Shown piece by piece: positions 1 through 8,824 of a stretch of 40,885 nucleotides of DNA; the stretch's first letter is position 1, and each line of letters begins with the position of its first letter. Origin of the DNA: Nitrosomonas sp. (lineage in GTDB: Bacteria > Pseudomonadota > Gammaproteobacteria > Burkholderiales > Nitrosomonadaceae). The notes under the pieces were generated by a model. The model ran no database searches. It was given only the letters and a program-made list of their open reading frames with translations, and was not told the origin of the DNA. The DNA lies in NCBI GenBank assembly GCA_021604405.1, contig BQJA01000024.1:1-40885 (forward strand), given 5' to 3'. A program made the translations under genes and the position numbers.

Positions 1-2
1 GC

Positions 3-170
3 TGTGATCAAACGCAGTTACTGCATTTAACGGCAAAATTAAATAAAAGTTTGATAGAAAAGCGCCAACAACACTTCCCGGCATCCCAGAAACACTTTAA
101 CAAATTGTTTAATATAGCCTATTATTTTTTATTATTTGATTTGTTTTTTCAGTTTCCAGGCAGGCTATAA
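3..170 (+). other. Open frame at left edge, possible gene 3' end
   Basis: The third forward frame is open from the first bases of the window to a TAA at 168-170 and gives about 55 residues, rich in Lys/Gln and then in Phe/Leu. It could be the C-terminal tail of a gene that starts to the left of the window, or only an AT-rich spacer that happens to be open. I recognise no domain. The last bases overlap the -10 box proposed for dacC. Confidence 0.15.
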
Positions 171-171
171 T
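141..171 (+). promoter_or_regulatory. Probable sigma-70 promoter of dacC
   Basis: A perfect -10 hexamer TATAAT lies at 166-171. A weak -35 candidate, TTGTTT, lies at 141-146, which gives a long 19-base spacer. Transcription would start near 178, leaving a leader of about 17 bases before the dacC ATG at 195. The -10 box is seen directly; its use is inferred. Confidence 0.45.
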
Positions 172-194
172 TATTAATTTTTCTCCAAATCCAC

Positions 195-1319
195 ATGAAG
201 TATTTATTACCACTATTGTTATGCCTATGCTGGAGTAGCGTTCCTGTATTTGCGCAGCAACCAGCCTTAACCATAGCGGCAAAAGCCTATTATCTTGTTG
301 ATTTTCAGACAGGTCAGGGATTAACTGGCAAAAATATGCATGAACGTATTGAGCCAGCCTCGCTCACCAAACTCATGACGGCCTATATCACTTTTTCTGC
401 ACTGAAGCAAAATCGGATAACACTCGATCAATCCGTCCAGGTATCCGAACGCGCTTGGCGCATGATAGGTTCACGCATGTTTATCGAGCCAAAAAAACCC
501 GTGACTGTGGATGAATTGATAAAAGGAATGATTGTACAATCCGGAAATGACGCCTGTATCGCACTGGCTGAAACGATTGCCGGGTCAGAAGAAATCTTTG
601 TACACATGATGAATAAAGAAGCGGCGCGCCTTGGCATGAAAAATACAAATTTCACCAACTCAACCGGATTAACAGATCCGAATCACTACAGTTCCGCGCA
701 TGACCTTGCATTACTCGCATCCGCAGTTATTCGTGATTTCCCTGAATTTTACCCGCTCTACTCTCTTAAAGAATATACCTACAATGGCATCACCCAACCT
801 AACCGCAACCGCCTGCTGTGGTTGGATCCCCATGTAGACGGCCTTAAAACGGGCTGGACCAAGGCAGCAGGTTATTGCCTCATCACGGCGGCCAAGCGCG
901 ACAAACGGCGATTGATTTCAGTTGTCATTGGTTCCGATTCAGCCAATGAACGCAGCATTGAAAGTCAGCGATTGCTGAATTATGGCTTCCAGTTTTTTGA
1001 CACGCTGCATTTGTACAATAAGAATCAGAAGGTTACAACTATCCAATTGTGGAAAGGTGAACAAAACTTACTCAAGGCGGGCTTCAGCCAGGATATCTAC
1101 TTCACACTGCCGAAAGGCCATGCGGACAAGTTAAAAGCCACCATGGAATTCCAGCAACCACTGATCGCGCCGGTTAACGCAGGACAAAAAGTCGGCACTG
1201 TAAAATTTACGCTCAATGGCAAACCGATGGCGACTTATCCGCTAGTCGCCTTGGAAGAGGTCAAGACTGCCAATATTTTTGGCCGCACCTGGGATAGCGT
1301 TAAATTATTTTTCAATTAA
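195..1319 (+). CDS. dacC: D-alanyl-D-alanine carboxypeptidase (PBP5/6 family)
   Basis: Periplasmic low-molecular-weight penicillin-binding protein that removes the terminal D-Ala from peptidoglycan pentapeptides. The 374 residues begin with a signal peptide (cleavage probably after VFA, about residue 20). All three active-site motifs of the family are present: SLTK with nucleophile Ser56 and Lys59, SGN at 116-118 and KTG at 218-220. The C-terminal third matches the PBP5 beta-rich domain and ends in a helix (IFGRTWDSVKLFFN) that probably anchors the protein to the inner membrane. Length is close to E. coli PBP5/PBP6. It is first in a run of same-strand genes with dat, ybeD and lipB, a typical betaproteobacterial order. 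The choice between the dacA and dacC symbol is by analogy. Confidence 0.93.
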   Translation: MKYLLPLLLCLCWSSVPVFAQQPALTIAAKAYYLVDFQTGQGLTGKNMHERIEPASLTKLMTAYITFSALKQNRITLDQSVQVSERAWRMIGSRMFIEPKKPVTVDELIKGMIVQSGNDACIALAETIAGSEEIFVHMMNKEAARLGMKNTNFTNSTGLTDPNHYSSAHDLALLASAVIRDFPEFYPLYSLKEYTYNGITQPNRNRLLWLDPHVDGLKTGWTKAAGYCLITAAKRDKRRLISVVIGSDSANERSIESQRLLNYGFQFFDTLHLYNKNQKVTTIQLWKGEQNLLKAGFSQDIYFTLPKGHADKLKATMEFQQPLIAPVNAGQKVGTVKFTLNGKPMATYPLVALEEVKTANIFGRTWDSVKLFFN

Positions 1320-1350
1320 CCACTGTCCGCCACACTTTTTTAGGATGAGC

Positions 1351-2211
1351 ATGATATATCTCAACGGCAAATTTATGCCTATTGAAGAAGCGTGTGTTCC
1401 TGTATTGGATAGAGGCTTCATATTTGGTGACGGCGTATACGAGGTAATCCCCGCCTATTCGCGCAAACTATTCCGTCTGGAAAGCCACTTGCATCGCTTG
1501 CAGCACAGCCTTGACAGCATTCGTTTAACAAACCCCTATAACAATTCTCAATGGCATGATTTATTAGAAAAAATTGTGGTGGGTAATGATAATGAAGATC
1601 AATATATTTACCTGCATGTCACCCGGGGTGTTGCAAAACGCGATCATGCTTTTCCACCAAACAGTACCCCAACCGTATTTATTATGAGCAATCCGTTATT
1701 AGCGCCATCACAAGATTTATTAACCAACGGGTGCTCCGCCATCACAGCCATCGATAATCGCTGGATACGGTGCGATATCAAGTCTATTTCTTTGTTGCCC
1801 AATGTATTGCTGCGCCAAATGGCCATCGATGCCAATGCATCTGAAACCATTCTTATTCGAGATGGATTTCTAACCGAGGGATCGGCAAGCAGCATTTTCA
1901 TCGTCAGGGACAATGTATTGTTAGCACCACCTAAAAGTCATCTAATGTTACCAGGCATTACTTACGATGTCGTATTAGAGCTTGCCACCGCCAATCATAT
2001 TCCCTATAGAATAAGAGAAATTCATGAGGAAGAACTGCAATCTGCCGACGAGATTATGCTAACGTCCTCGACCAGAGAAATTATGGCTGTTACTCGCCTG
2101 AACGATAATCCAGTCGGCACTGGGAGACCTGGTAAACTATGCCAGCGACTTCAGCAGCTATACCATCACTACAAAACGACAACCATGCGAGGCGATACGC
2201 CTTTATCCTAG
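1351..2211 (+). CDS. dat: D-amino-acid transaminase (class IV, PLP)
   Basis: Converts D-alanine plus 2-oxoglutarate to pyruvate plus D-glutamate, or the reverse, linking D-amino-acid pools to cell-wall synthesis. The protein has the class IV aminotransferase fold: an N-terminal LDRGFIFGDGVYE block at about residues 19-31, the PLP Schiff-base lysine Lys144 in CDIKSISLLPN, and Glu176 in FLTEGSAS that would contact the cofactor. The 286-residue length matches Bacillus D-amino-acid transaminase (about 283). The frame is open back to 1279 inside dacC, but AGGA at 1342-1345 is well spaced for the ATG at 1351, and homologues begin MIYLNG. The ATG at 1345 is the alternative start. A branched-chain aminotransferase function is possible but less likely next to dacC. 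Confidence 0.88.
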   Translation: MIYLNGKFMPIEEACVPVLDRGFIFGDGVYEVIPAYSRKLFRLESHLHRLQHSLDSIRLTNPYNNSQWHDLLEKIVVGNDNEDQYIYLHVTRGVAKRDHAFPPNSTPTVFIMSNPLLAPSQDLLTNGCSAITAIDNRWIRCDIKSISLLPNVLLRQMAIDANASETILIRDGFLTEGSASSIFIVRDNVLLAPPKSHLMLPGITYDVVLELATANHIPYRIREIHEEELQSADEIMLTSSTREIMAVTRLNDNPVGTGRPGKLCQRLQQLYHHYKTTTMRGDTPLS

Positions 2212-2215
2212 TGGA

Positions 2216-2482
2216 ATGAGCGAGCAACCTTCATCAATTCAATATCCCTGCGAATTTCCAATAAAGATTATGGGCAAATCTCATGATGCTTTTGTTCCGG
2301 CCATGGTAGCGATTGTCAAACAACATGCGCCCGATTTTGACGAGACTTCAATGGAAACCAAAGCCAGCAAAAATAAAACTTATTCGAGTATTACTTGTAC
2401 GTTTCATGCAACTTCACGAACGCAGCTGGACGCGCTTTACCAAGAATTACACAGTCATCCGCTGGTAGCGGTCGTACTTTAA
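2216..2482 (+). CDS. ybeD: YbeD/DUF493 family protein (lipoate-associated)
   Basis: Small cytosolic protein of 88 residues, matching the usual length of about 87 for the YbeD family. The N-terminal core IQYPCEFPIKIMGK is the family signature, and the rest has the ferredoxin-like alternation of strands and helices (FDETSMETKASKNKTYSS, then a DALYQELHSHPLV end). The structure is regulatory-domain-like (ACT-like) but the biochemical role is unknown. The gene starts five bases after the dat stop and overlaps lipB by one base at TAATG, so it is translationally coupled to lipoate ligation. Conservation of this pairing supports a link with LipB. Confidence 0.9.
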   Translation: MSEQPSSIQYPCEFPIKIMGKSHDAFVPAMVAIVKQHAPDFDETSMETKASKNKTYSSITCTFHATSRTQLDALYQELHSHPLVAVVL

Positions 2483-3138
2483 TGGACATCGCTCAGGCTG
2501 ATTCAATTATTAATAATTCCAAACTGGAAATCAAGCAGGTAGGAATGGTTAATTATCTTGTTGCCTGGCAAGCGATGAAGGACTTCACCGACACGCGTAC
2601 AACTGATACCCGTGACGAGATCTGGATCGTACAGCACCCACCTGTTTACACATTGGGAATTGCCGGAAAACCAGAGCATTTATTGCACCAGAATGGTATT
2701 GAGGTCATTAAAACTGACCGCGGCGGGCAAATTACCTATCACGGTCCAGGCCAACTTGTCGCGTATTTATTACTCGACATGCGCCGCTTGAAACTTGGCG
2801 TAAGAGAACTTGTCAGAAGAATGGAGAACGCCGTGATCGATTTGCTAAGAGACTATCATATCGACGCAAATGGCCGCGAAGATGCCCCTGGTGTCTATGT
2901 TGCAAATGCAAAAATTGCTGCGCTTGGTTTAAAAATAAAACATGGATTTTGCTATCACGGTGTAGCACTCAATATTGACATGGATCTTACGCCCTTTTCC
3001 GCCATTAATCCCTGTGGCTACCCTGGATTAAAAGTAACCCAGATCAGAGATCTTGGCATTACCGACGATCTGGGAACGATAAGTAACAAATTTGCAGAAA
3101 AATTAACAACAAACATTTTAAGTCACCGTTCGATGTGA
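2482..3138 (+). CDS. lipB: Octanoyl-(acyl-carrier protein):protein octanoyltransferase
   Basis: Transfers octanoyl from acyl carrier protein to lipoyl-domain lysines of the 2-oxoacid dehydrogenases and GcvH, the first step of de novo lipoylation. Key motifs are RGGQITYHGPGQL at residues 80-92, Lys144 in ANAKIAALGL and Cys178 in NPCGYPG. Lys144 and Cys178 correspond to the catalytic Lys135/Cys169 pair of E. coli LipB. The 218-residue protein is typical in length. The frame extends upstream inside ybeD to 2395, but the ATG at 2482 overlapping the ybeD stop is the usual arrangement and gives the family N-terminus. Confidence 0.94.
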   Translation: MDIAQADSIINNSKLEIKQVGMVNYLVAWQAMKDFTDTRTTDTRDEIWIVQHPPVYTLGIAGKPEHLLHQNGIEVIKTDRGGQITYHGPGQLVAYLLLDMRRLKLGVRELVRRMENAVIDLLRDYHIDANGREDAPGVYVANAKIAALGLKIKHGFCYHGVALNIDMDLTPFSAINPCGYPGLKVTQIRDLGITDDLGTISNKFAEKLTTNILSHRSM

Positions 3139-3296
3139 TACTCGTGGTTATTCGATTTGTTGCGGTTCGGTTGCGCCAAACGGTTAACAATGCTTATATA
3201 CACATACAGATTCACGCATTTAACCGGTTAATGGCGCCAAACAGCAGCAGCTAACTTGAATAGTTCACTCATTTAACAAAGGAAAAACTCAGTATT
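3139..3296 (+). promoter_or_regulatory. lipB-lipA spacer with palindromes
   Basis: The 158-base spacer separates lipA from lipB. It holds the 12-base palindrome TTAACCGGTTAA at 3220-3231, directly followed by TGGCGCCA at 3232-3239. The nonamer GCGCCAAAC occurs twice, at 3173-3181 and 3234-3242, and each copy lies next to a GGTTAA element. This suggests a separate promoter with a regulator site for lipA; the regulator is unknown. Confidence 0.3.
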
Positions 3297-4241
3297 ATGA
3301 CTGCTAACACCCGCCAGAAAGGCGCAGCTAAAACTGCACGCAATCCGATTAAAATTGCACCTCAATCCCCTCACGAACGGTTACGCAAACCATCATGGAT
3401 ACGCGCTCGTTCATCCAACAGTAAAAATTTTTATGAAATCAAGCGTATGCTGCGGGAGCAAAAATTACATACTGTTTGCGAAGAGGCATCTTGTCCCAAC
3501 ATAGGTGAATGTTTTGGCAAAGGGACTGCAACCTTTATGATTCTAGGTGATTTATGCACACGCCGTTGCCCGTTTTGCGATGTCGCACACGGCAAGCCCC
3601 TGCCCCCAGACACCAAAGAACCACTGCACCTCGCGCAATCTATCGCTGCCATGAAACTAAAATATGTGGTTATTACCAGCGTTGATCGCGACGATTTACG
3701 CGATGGCGGCGCACAACATTTTGCCGACTGTATACAACAAATACGCACGCATTCACCACAGACGAAAATTGAAATTCTGGTCCCCGACTTTAGGGGACGA
3801 TTAAATGTCGCATTGAAAAAGCTATCCACTTGCCCGCCGGATGTCTTGAATCATAACCTTGAAACGGTACCACGTCTTTACAAACAGTGCCGTCCTGGCG
3901 CAGATTATACTCATTCATTAAAGCTACTAAAGGACTTCAAGAGTGCGTTCCCGAAAATCCCGACCAAATCCGGGTTAATGGTGGGACTGGGTGAAACAGA
4001 TGAAGAAATTCTTGACGTGCTTGGTGAGTTACGTGAACATGATGTCGATATGCTCACTATTGGCCAGTATTTGCAACCGAGCATCGGGCATCTGCCCGTA
4101 TTACGCTATGTCAGCCCGGACAGTTTCAAGGAATTTGAACACGCCGCAATTAAAATGGGTTTCAGCCATGCGGCCTGCGGGCCAATGGTACGCTCCAGTT
4201 ATCATGCGGATCAGCAGGCACACGAAGCGGGACTCACATAG
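3297..4241 (+). CDS. lipA: Lipoyl synthase (radical SAM)
   Basis: Inserts two sulfur atoms into protein-bound octanoyl groups to complete lipoate. Both iron-sulfur cluster motifs are visible. The auxiliary cluster is [12 protein letters not shown] with Cys61, Cys66 and Cys72, and the radical SAM cluster is CTRRCPFC with Cys87, Cys91 and Cys94. The C-terminal RSSYHAD (from Arg299) supplies the conserved serine ligand of the auxiliary cluster. The 314-residue length is typical. AAAGGA upstream of the ATG acts as a rather distant ribosome-binding site. It works downstream of the LipB encoded just before it, although a spacer with possible control elements separates the two. Confidence 0.96.
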   Translation: MTANTRQKGAAKTARNPIKIAPQSPHERLRKPSWIRARSSNSKNFYEIKRMLREQKLHTVCEEASCPNIGECFGKGTATFMILGDLCTRRCPFCDVAHGKPLPPDTKEPLHLAQSIAAMKLKYVVITSVDRDDLRDGGAQHFADCIQQIRTHSPQTKIEILVPDFRGRLNVALKKLSTCPPDVLNHNLETVPRLYKQCRPGADYTHSLKLLKDFKSAFPKIPTKSGLMVGLGETDEEILDVLGELREHDVDMLTIGQYLQPSIGHLPVLRYVSPDSFKEFEHAAIKMGFSHAACGPMVRSSYHADQQAHEAGLT

Positions 4242-4278
4242 CGCTTTTTTCTAAAAAACTAGGGCTGACAGGCTTTAT

Positions 4279-4695
4279 CTATAACGCCACTATTTCAAAA
4301 TCGTGGGTTATCTCCACTGTGTTTTTAAGCATAATCGACGCAGAACAGTATTTCTCCGCCGATAAATTAATGGCACGTTCAACTTGCGACCGGTTCAGAT
4401 TTTTTCCGGTGAGAATAAAATGAAGGTGAATATGCGTAAATACCTTGGGATCAACAATCGCACGCGCTGCGTCAATTTCAACCACACAGTCACTGATATC
4501 CTGACGCCCTTTTTTAAGTATCATCACCACGTCAAAAGTCGTGCAACCACCAAGCCCCATTAACAGCATTTCCATCGGGCGCGGTCCCAGATTTTTACCC
4601 CCCGCCTCTGGCGCGCCATCCATTACAACCGAATGACCACTTTCCGATTCACCCAAGAAACTTACGCCGCCTTGCCACTTAATACGTGATTTCAT
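4279..4695 (-). CDS. OsmC/YhfA-family protein
   Basis: Cytosolic protein of 138 residues in the OsmC/Ohr superfamily, closest in pattern to the YhfA subgroup (PRPMEMLLMGLGGCTTFDVV). The two cysteines of the family are present, Cys51 in GGCTTFDV and Cys117 in EKYCSAS. These would reduce organic hydroperoxides in true OsmC/Ohr members; substrates of the YhfA subgroup are not settled. The frame is open to a GTG at 4707, but GAGGAGG just upstream of the ATG at 4695 and the start MKSRIKWQGG favour 4695. It converges with lipA, 37 bases apart. Confidence 0.85.
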   Translation of the reverse strand: MKSRIKWQGGVSFLGESESGHSVVMDGAPEAGGKNLGPRPMEMLLMGLGGCTTFDVVMILKKGRQDISDCVVEIDAARAIVDPKVFTHIHLHFILTGKNLNRSQVERAINLSAEKYCSASIMLKNTVEITHDFEIVAL

Positions 4696-4775
4696 ATTCC
4701 TCCTCACGAATTCTTACACTGTACCTGGAATTTAAATGTTCGCAGCAATAAAAACGCTGACAGAAACCGGTAAAT

Positions 4776-4807
4776 AAAAAAGCCGACGTTAATTAACGTC
4801 GGCTTTT
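4776..4807 (-). terminator. Rho-independent terminator after cytochrome c-552
   Basis: A perfect 22-base palindrome, two 11-base arms centred on TTAATTAA, lies at 4782-4803. It has A6 on one side and T4 on the other, so it can act in both directions. It sits just past the cytochrome c stop and upstream of the OsmC-family start, so it mainly ends the cytochrome transcript. Confidence 0.88.
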
Positions 4808-4826
4808 CGAATTCCTATAATTCGAC

Positions 4827-5138
4827 TTACTTAAGCGACAAAATAAATTCCGCTAATTCTAAAGCGTTTTCATCGCTGACAGCAGCGTTAGGCGGCATTG
4901 GGATTTGTCCCCAAACGCCATTACTGCCATTTTTAATTTTACCAGCCAGCATTTCAGCAGCGCCTTCTTCGCCAGCGTATTTATCAGCAATATCTTTCAA
5001 TGCCGGCCCAACCAGTTTAGTGTCAACAGCATGACAGTTCAGGCAACCACTGTTTTTCGCCAATTCTTCATTTGCCTGTACAGTACCGACTAACATCAAA
5101 GCAGAAGCTGCAACAATTCCAAATAAAGCTTTCTTCAT
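4827..5138 (-). CDS. Cytochrome c-552 (class I, small soluble)
   Basis: Periplasmic monoheme electron carrier. The 103-residue precursor has a signal peptide cleaved at about VQA/NEE, leaving a mature protein of about 80 residues. The heme site is CLNCH with Cys32, Cys35 and His36, and Met81 in QIPMPPN is the sixth ligand. The mature sequence (LVGPALKDIADKYA, GVWGQIPMPPN) closely resembles, from memory, the N. europaea cytochrome c-552 that carries electrons to terminal oxidases and nitrite reductase. AAGGAAA gives a good ribosome-binding site. The gene lies 21 bases downstream of the DUF255 gene and could be cotranscribed with it; a strong terminator follows. Confidence 0.93.
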   Translation of the reverse strand: MKKALFGIVAASALMLVGTVQANEELAKNSGCLNCHAVDTKLVGPALKDIADKYAGEEGAAEMLAGKIKNGSNGVWGQIPMPPNAAVSDENALELAEFILSLK

Positions 5139-5159
5139 ATTATTTCCTTATTAAAATAT

Positions 5160-7232
5160 TTACAAAAGAGATGATATTTTACCCTGATCTTCACAGACAT
5201 GCAGCAACTCCTGTATGTTAGAAATTTCTGGCAAACAATTAACGCCTTGGCAGACCCACGCATTAACCGTTCCGTCTGTTGGTAAAGCCCTGTTAAGACT
5301 TGGCGACAAGCCGATAAGTTCCGATGATAAAGTGATAACAAAAAGCTGGGGAAACTTGTTTTGCATTTCACGCCGCCATTTGGAAAGATCTGGCTCATAG
5401 CCACGTAAAATAACAATTTGTGGCGGTACAATAATTTCATCTATCGCTGTCAGGAAGGTACAACTGGCGCTTGGTTGACGCGCTATCACTGGATAAAACA
5501 AATGCAACGCACGTTCAGCTGCCTGCAAATAACGCGCTTTTCCAAGCAAGTGACCAATGCGCTGCAACGCAACGACTGCCACCCCATTGCCCGATGGCAT
5601 GGCATTGTCATGAATTGGCATGGGACGATGAATGAGTTTTTCATGGTCGTGACTGGTAAAAAAGAATCCACCCGCCGCCTTATCTTCAAACTGATCCAGC
5701 AGTACCTCTGCCAAAGCTTCTGCAAATTCCAGGTCTACTGCGCGAAATTCTGTTTGCATTAACGCCAGCAAGCTATCCAGTAAAAAAGCATAATCGTCGA
5801 GATAAGCATTTAGACGCGCGCTGCCATCTTTATAAGTTACCAGCAGCCGGTTATTTTTCCACAATGTGGCGCGTATAAAATCAACAGCACGGATAGCTGA
5901 ATCAATCCAATCGTCACGCTCAAAAACCCGCCCTGCATTAACCATTCCCTTAATCATTAAACCATTCCAACCGGTTAATATTTTATCATCACGCCCTGGA
6001 TGCACCCGTAACTCACGTGCGGAAAATAGTTTATCACGCGCTGATGCCAATCTTTGCTGGGCTTCTTCAACACTGACACACGCCAATTGAGCTACTTTCG
6101 TTAATGGCTCTACAATTTCCAGATTCCAGTATTCCCGCTCAAAATTGGGCTCCTGCGACAACCCATAATAAGGCGAAATCACAGCAAACTCTTCCTGCGA
6201 TACAATTTGTGCAATCTGATCGCGCGACCAAACATAGAATTTTCCTTCTTCATGTTCGGAATCAGCATCCAGCGCCGCGTAGTAACCACCCGCAGTACCA
6301 AGGGGTGATTGCATTTCGCGCCTTACCCATTCTGCTGTTTCTGCGGCAGTCTTTTTAAACAAGGCGTTCCCCGTTGCAAGCCAGGCATCGGTGTATAGCT
6401 GCAATAACGACCCGTTGTCATAAAGCATTTTCTCAAAATGCGGAATCTGCCAGCGCTGATCCGTACTGTAACGGTAAAAACCTCCCCCGATCTGGTCGTG
6501 AATGCCACCTCGCGCCATTTTTTCCAGCGTTAATTCCGCAATTTTTAATGCATCATTATTCTTAGTAAGAAAATATTGCCGCAAACAGAATCCGATTTCG
6601 GCTGGGTGAATGAATTTTGGCGCCTGACCAAAACCACCATACACCGGATCGAGCATATCTTTCAGTTCATGTAATGCTTGATTGAATAGTGACCCAGTGA
6701 AAACAGGCGCAACAGAGCTTTTTGACGGGCGTGTATCAGCTAACAGCTTCTGCAATTCAGCACTTTGCTGTGCAATCGCTTTGCCTCGCACCATATAGGT
6801 CTTGGCCACGCGCGGCAGTAAATCCAGAAAACCCGGCAGCTCATAACGCGGCTGTTTTGGAAAATAGGTACCGCCAAAAAACGGCTGTTGTTCAGGCGTC
6901 AAAAACAAAGTCAGCGGCCAGCCACCGTTACGCTGATTAAGCATGTAATGCGCAGTCTGATAAATATGGTCAAGATCAGGTCGTTCTTCCCGGTCAACTT
7001 TGATATTGACGAAGTACTGGTTCATCATCGCCGCCACATCATCATCCTCAAAACATTCATGCGCCATAACATGACACCAGTGACAGGCAGAATAGCCAAT
7101 TGACAGCAAGATTGGTTTATTTTGGGAACGTGCGCGCAGCAACGCCTCCTTCCCCCATGGATACCAATCAACTGGATTGTCCGCATGCTGAAGAAGATAG
7201 GGACTGGTTTCATTGACAAGATGGTTGGACAT
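5160..7232 (-). CDS. Thioredoxin-fold/DUF255 protein (YyaL/SPATA20 family)
   Basis: A 690-residue cytosolic protein of the YyaL/SPATA20 family. The N-terminal domain (about 1-165) is thioredoxin-like and carries the family hallmark CHWCH at residues 50-54 in a [14 protein letters not shown] block. The rest (about 190-690) resembles an alpha/alpha barrel of the glycosidase or N-acylglucosamine-2-epimerase type, with [17 protein letters not shown] and HFEKMLYDN typical of the family. The biochemical function is not known; thiol redox or sugar chemistry has been suggested. Length is normal (about 680). It directly precedes the cytochrome c gene, raising a possible but untested link to cytochrome maturation or thiol balance. 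Confidence 0.86.
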   Translation of the reverse strand: MSNHLVNETSPYLLQHADNPVDWYPWGKEALLRARSQNKPILLSIGYSACHWCHVMAHECFEDDDVAAMMNQYFVNIKVDREERPDLDHIYQTAHYMLNQRNGGWPLTLFLTPEQQPFFGGTYFPKQPRYELPGFLDLLPRVAKTYMVRGKAIAQQSAELQKLLADTRPSKSSVAPVFTGSLFNQALHELKDMLDPVYGGFGQAPKFIHPAEIGFCLRQYFLTKNNDALKIAELTLEKMARGGIHDQIGGGFYRYSTDQRWQIPHFEKMLYDNGSLLQLYTDAWLATGNALFKKTAAETAEWVRREMQSPLGTAGGYYAALDADSEHEEGKFYVWSRDQIAQIVSQEEFAVISPYYGLSQEPNFEREYWNLEIVEPLTKVAQLACVSVEEAQQRLASARDKLFSARELRVHPGRDDKILTGWNGLMIKGMVNAGRVFERDDWIDSAIRAVDFIRATLWKNNRLLVTYKDGSARLNAYLDDYAFLLDSLLALMQTEFRAVDLEFAEALAEVLLDQFEDKAAGGFFFTSHDHEKLIHRPMPIHDNAMPSGNGVAVVALQRIGHLLGKARYLQAAERALHLFYPVIARQPSASCTFLTAIDEIIVPPQIVILRGYEPDLSKWRREMQNKFPQLFVITLSSELIGLSPSLNRALPTDGTVNAWVCQGVNCLPEISNIQELLHVCEDQGKISSLL

Positions 7233-7651
7233 AAAATTTGCTCGCCAGAATCAACGATCCCGACATTGCGCCTTGACTGAAAGTTATTGGAAAAAAGAAA
7301 ATATTGCGTAATATACTACGCTCATCTGGGTTAGATAAAAACAGCCTGAATGAGGCATTTTTTATAATAGGCGAGTTCATTAACGGACCGGTCGACAGTA
7401 ACTGTAACAATGCATTCATCACTTCAAAGACAAATCAATTTGAACTGAAGGGGCTCAGACTGAATCTGACCGCCTAATTAGTGTAGAGCCAGCATGCGCC
7501 GCCGGGCTTCATGCACACCTATGCATAAATTAACTTGACGGTATGGCTGTTTTTCAATGGGACAACAATCTGCCAGGCATCCTAATAGGCGATGCCATCA
7601 AACAACAGAGTATTCATGGTGATACAAGTGTTATTCATACGAGCCAAAAAA
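7233..7651. other. Divergent spacer between DUF255 and TPR genes
   Basis: About 420 bases with no recognisable gene. It contains AT-rich promoter-like sequence near 7290-7320 and a short open frame at 7543-7710 (55 codons) that overlaps the proposed TPR gene start in another frame. I cannot tell whether that frame is translated, is a frame-shifted original N-terminus of the TPR protein, or is noise. Confidence 0.3.
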
Positions 7652-8824
7652 ATGTCACGATTACAAAGTTTGCTGGGACACTGCGTGCTGATCCTACTGG
7701 GTATCATTAACCCGCTAGGTCACAGCGTGACGCTGGGTGATGGTATTGAGCTGACGGCCGGCAAAGCCGGTATCAGTGTTGTCTCCACAGGTTCTGGTGA
7801 TGCACGTATCAGGCTTACCCTGCAACAATACGAGACTGCATTGAAGCGCCGAGAAAAAGCGTTAGAAACCCGCTTTATCAAAGCAAATGCTGAAGAACGG
7901 CAACACTTAGAAATCCAGTTGCATGCTCTTCAAGGCCACCTACAGAACACCAGACAAGGCTACCAGGAACACATCGAAGATTTAACAAAACGTATTGCGC
8001 AGTTGGCGTCAATCCGGGGAAAAGTATCTGATGAATTACTGAGCCAAACCCAGCAGGCATTGGCCGATGGCAATACTCAGCAGCTCGAACGACTATTAGA
8101 CCAAATGGCGACCCAAACAACCAGTACGCATCAAGTCACAGCGGAAGTAAACTATCAACGCTGTCAGATTGCCAAGGATGAATTCCGTTACCGCCAAGCA
8201 TTTACGTTGTGCCAGCACGCCGTGCAATCAGCCCCCGATAGAACCGACTATCTGTCAGAATTGGCGGATTTGGCGCATTCTTTAGGTGACTATAACAAAG
8301 CGGTCGAGTATTATGAGCAGGCACTGGCCAGCTACCTTAAAACCTATGGCGAAGACCATCCTGATGTAGCGATCAGCCGTAATAATCTAGGAGCGACCTG
8401 GGATGCGCGGGGCGAGTATGAAAAGGCCATTGGCCATTATGAACAAGCGCTGGCCAGTGATCTCAAAACCTATGGCGAAGATCATCCTGATGTGGCAATT
8501 GACCGCAATAATTTAGGAATGGCCTGGCTTGCACTTGGTGAGTATGAGAAAGCCATCGCCTATTTGGAGAAAGCATTGGCCAGTGATCTCAAAACCTATG
8601 GCGACAATCACCTCCAAGTAGCTACTTACCACAATAATCTGGGCGGGGCTTGGCATGCGCTGGGCGAATATAAAAAGGCCTATGACTATTTGGCGCTGGC
8701 ATTAGCAGGTTTTGAGAAAATTATGGGTATAAACCATCCAAGTACCAGAGGTGTCCGGGCGAATTACCAGCAATTACTGGCAGATATCCAGGACCAAGAA
8801 GCTGAATCAAGTGCACGGCAATAA
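7652..8824 (+). CDS. Kinesin-light-chain-type TPR repeat protein, exported or membrane-anchored
   Basis: A protein of about 390 residues built for protein-protein contact. From the ATG at 7652 it begins with an Arg followed by a hydrophobic stretch (LLGHCVLILLGIINPLG), a signal peptide or membrane anchor. Next come a beta-rich linker, a long charged coiled-coil segment (LKRREKALETRF to LTKRIAQLA), and four or five TPR units. Three consecutive TPR units are 42 residues long and nearly identical (ASDLKTYGEDHPDVAI, RNNLG, LGEYEKAI), the kinesin-light-chain form of TPR. The frame is open to ATGs at 7592 and 7616; 7652 was chosen because GAG lies eight bases upstream and it places the charged residue before the hydrophobic core. 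No enzymatic domain is visible, so the partner is unknown. Confidence 0.75.
   Translation: MSRLQSLLGHCVLILLGIINPLGHSVTLGDGIELTAGKAGISVVSTGSGDARIRLTLQQYETALKRREKALETRFIKANAEERQHLEIQLHALQGHLQNTRQGYQEHIEDLTKRIAQLASIRGKVSDELLSQTQQALADGNTQQLERLLDQMATQTTSTHQVTAEVNYQRCQIAKDEFRYRQAFTLCQHAVQSAPDRTDYLSELADLAHSLGDYNKAVEYYEQALASYLKTYGEDHPDVAISRNNLGATWDARGEYEKAIGHYEQALASDLKTYGEDHPDVAIDRNNLGMAWLALGEYEKAIAYLEKALASDLKTYGDNHLQVATYHNNLGGAWHALGEYKKAYDYLALALAGFEKIMGINHPSTRGVRANYQQLLADIQDQEAESSARQ
8286..8660 (+). repeat. 126-base tandem repeats inside the TPR gene
   Basis: Three 126-base units, each coding for one 42-residue TPR, keep high nucleotide identity. For example, the block GCCTATGGCGAAGA-like AAAACCTATGGCGAAGA recurs at 8338-8354 and 8464-8480, with a variant in the third unit. 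Identity in codon choice as well as protein suggests recent duplication or gene conversion, so unit number may vary between strains. Confidence 0.7.

Noticed and set aside
7543-7710. 55-codon frame MAVFQWDNNLPG before the TPR gene
   Set aside because: No ribosome-binding site or homology; it overlaps the likely signal sequence of the TPR protein in another frame. Kept only as a comment on the spacer.
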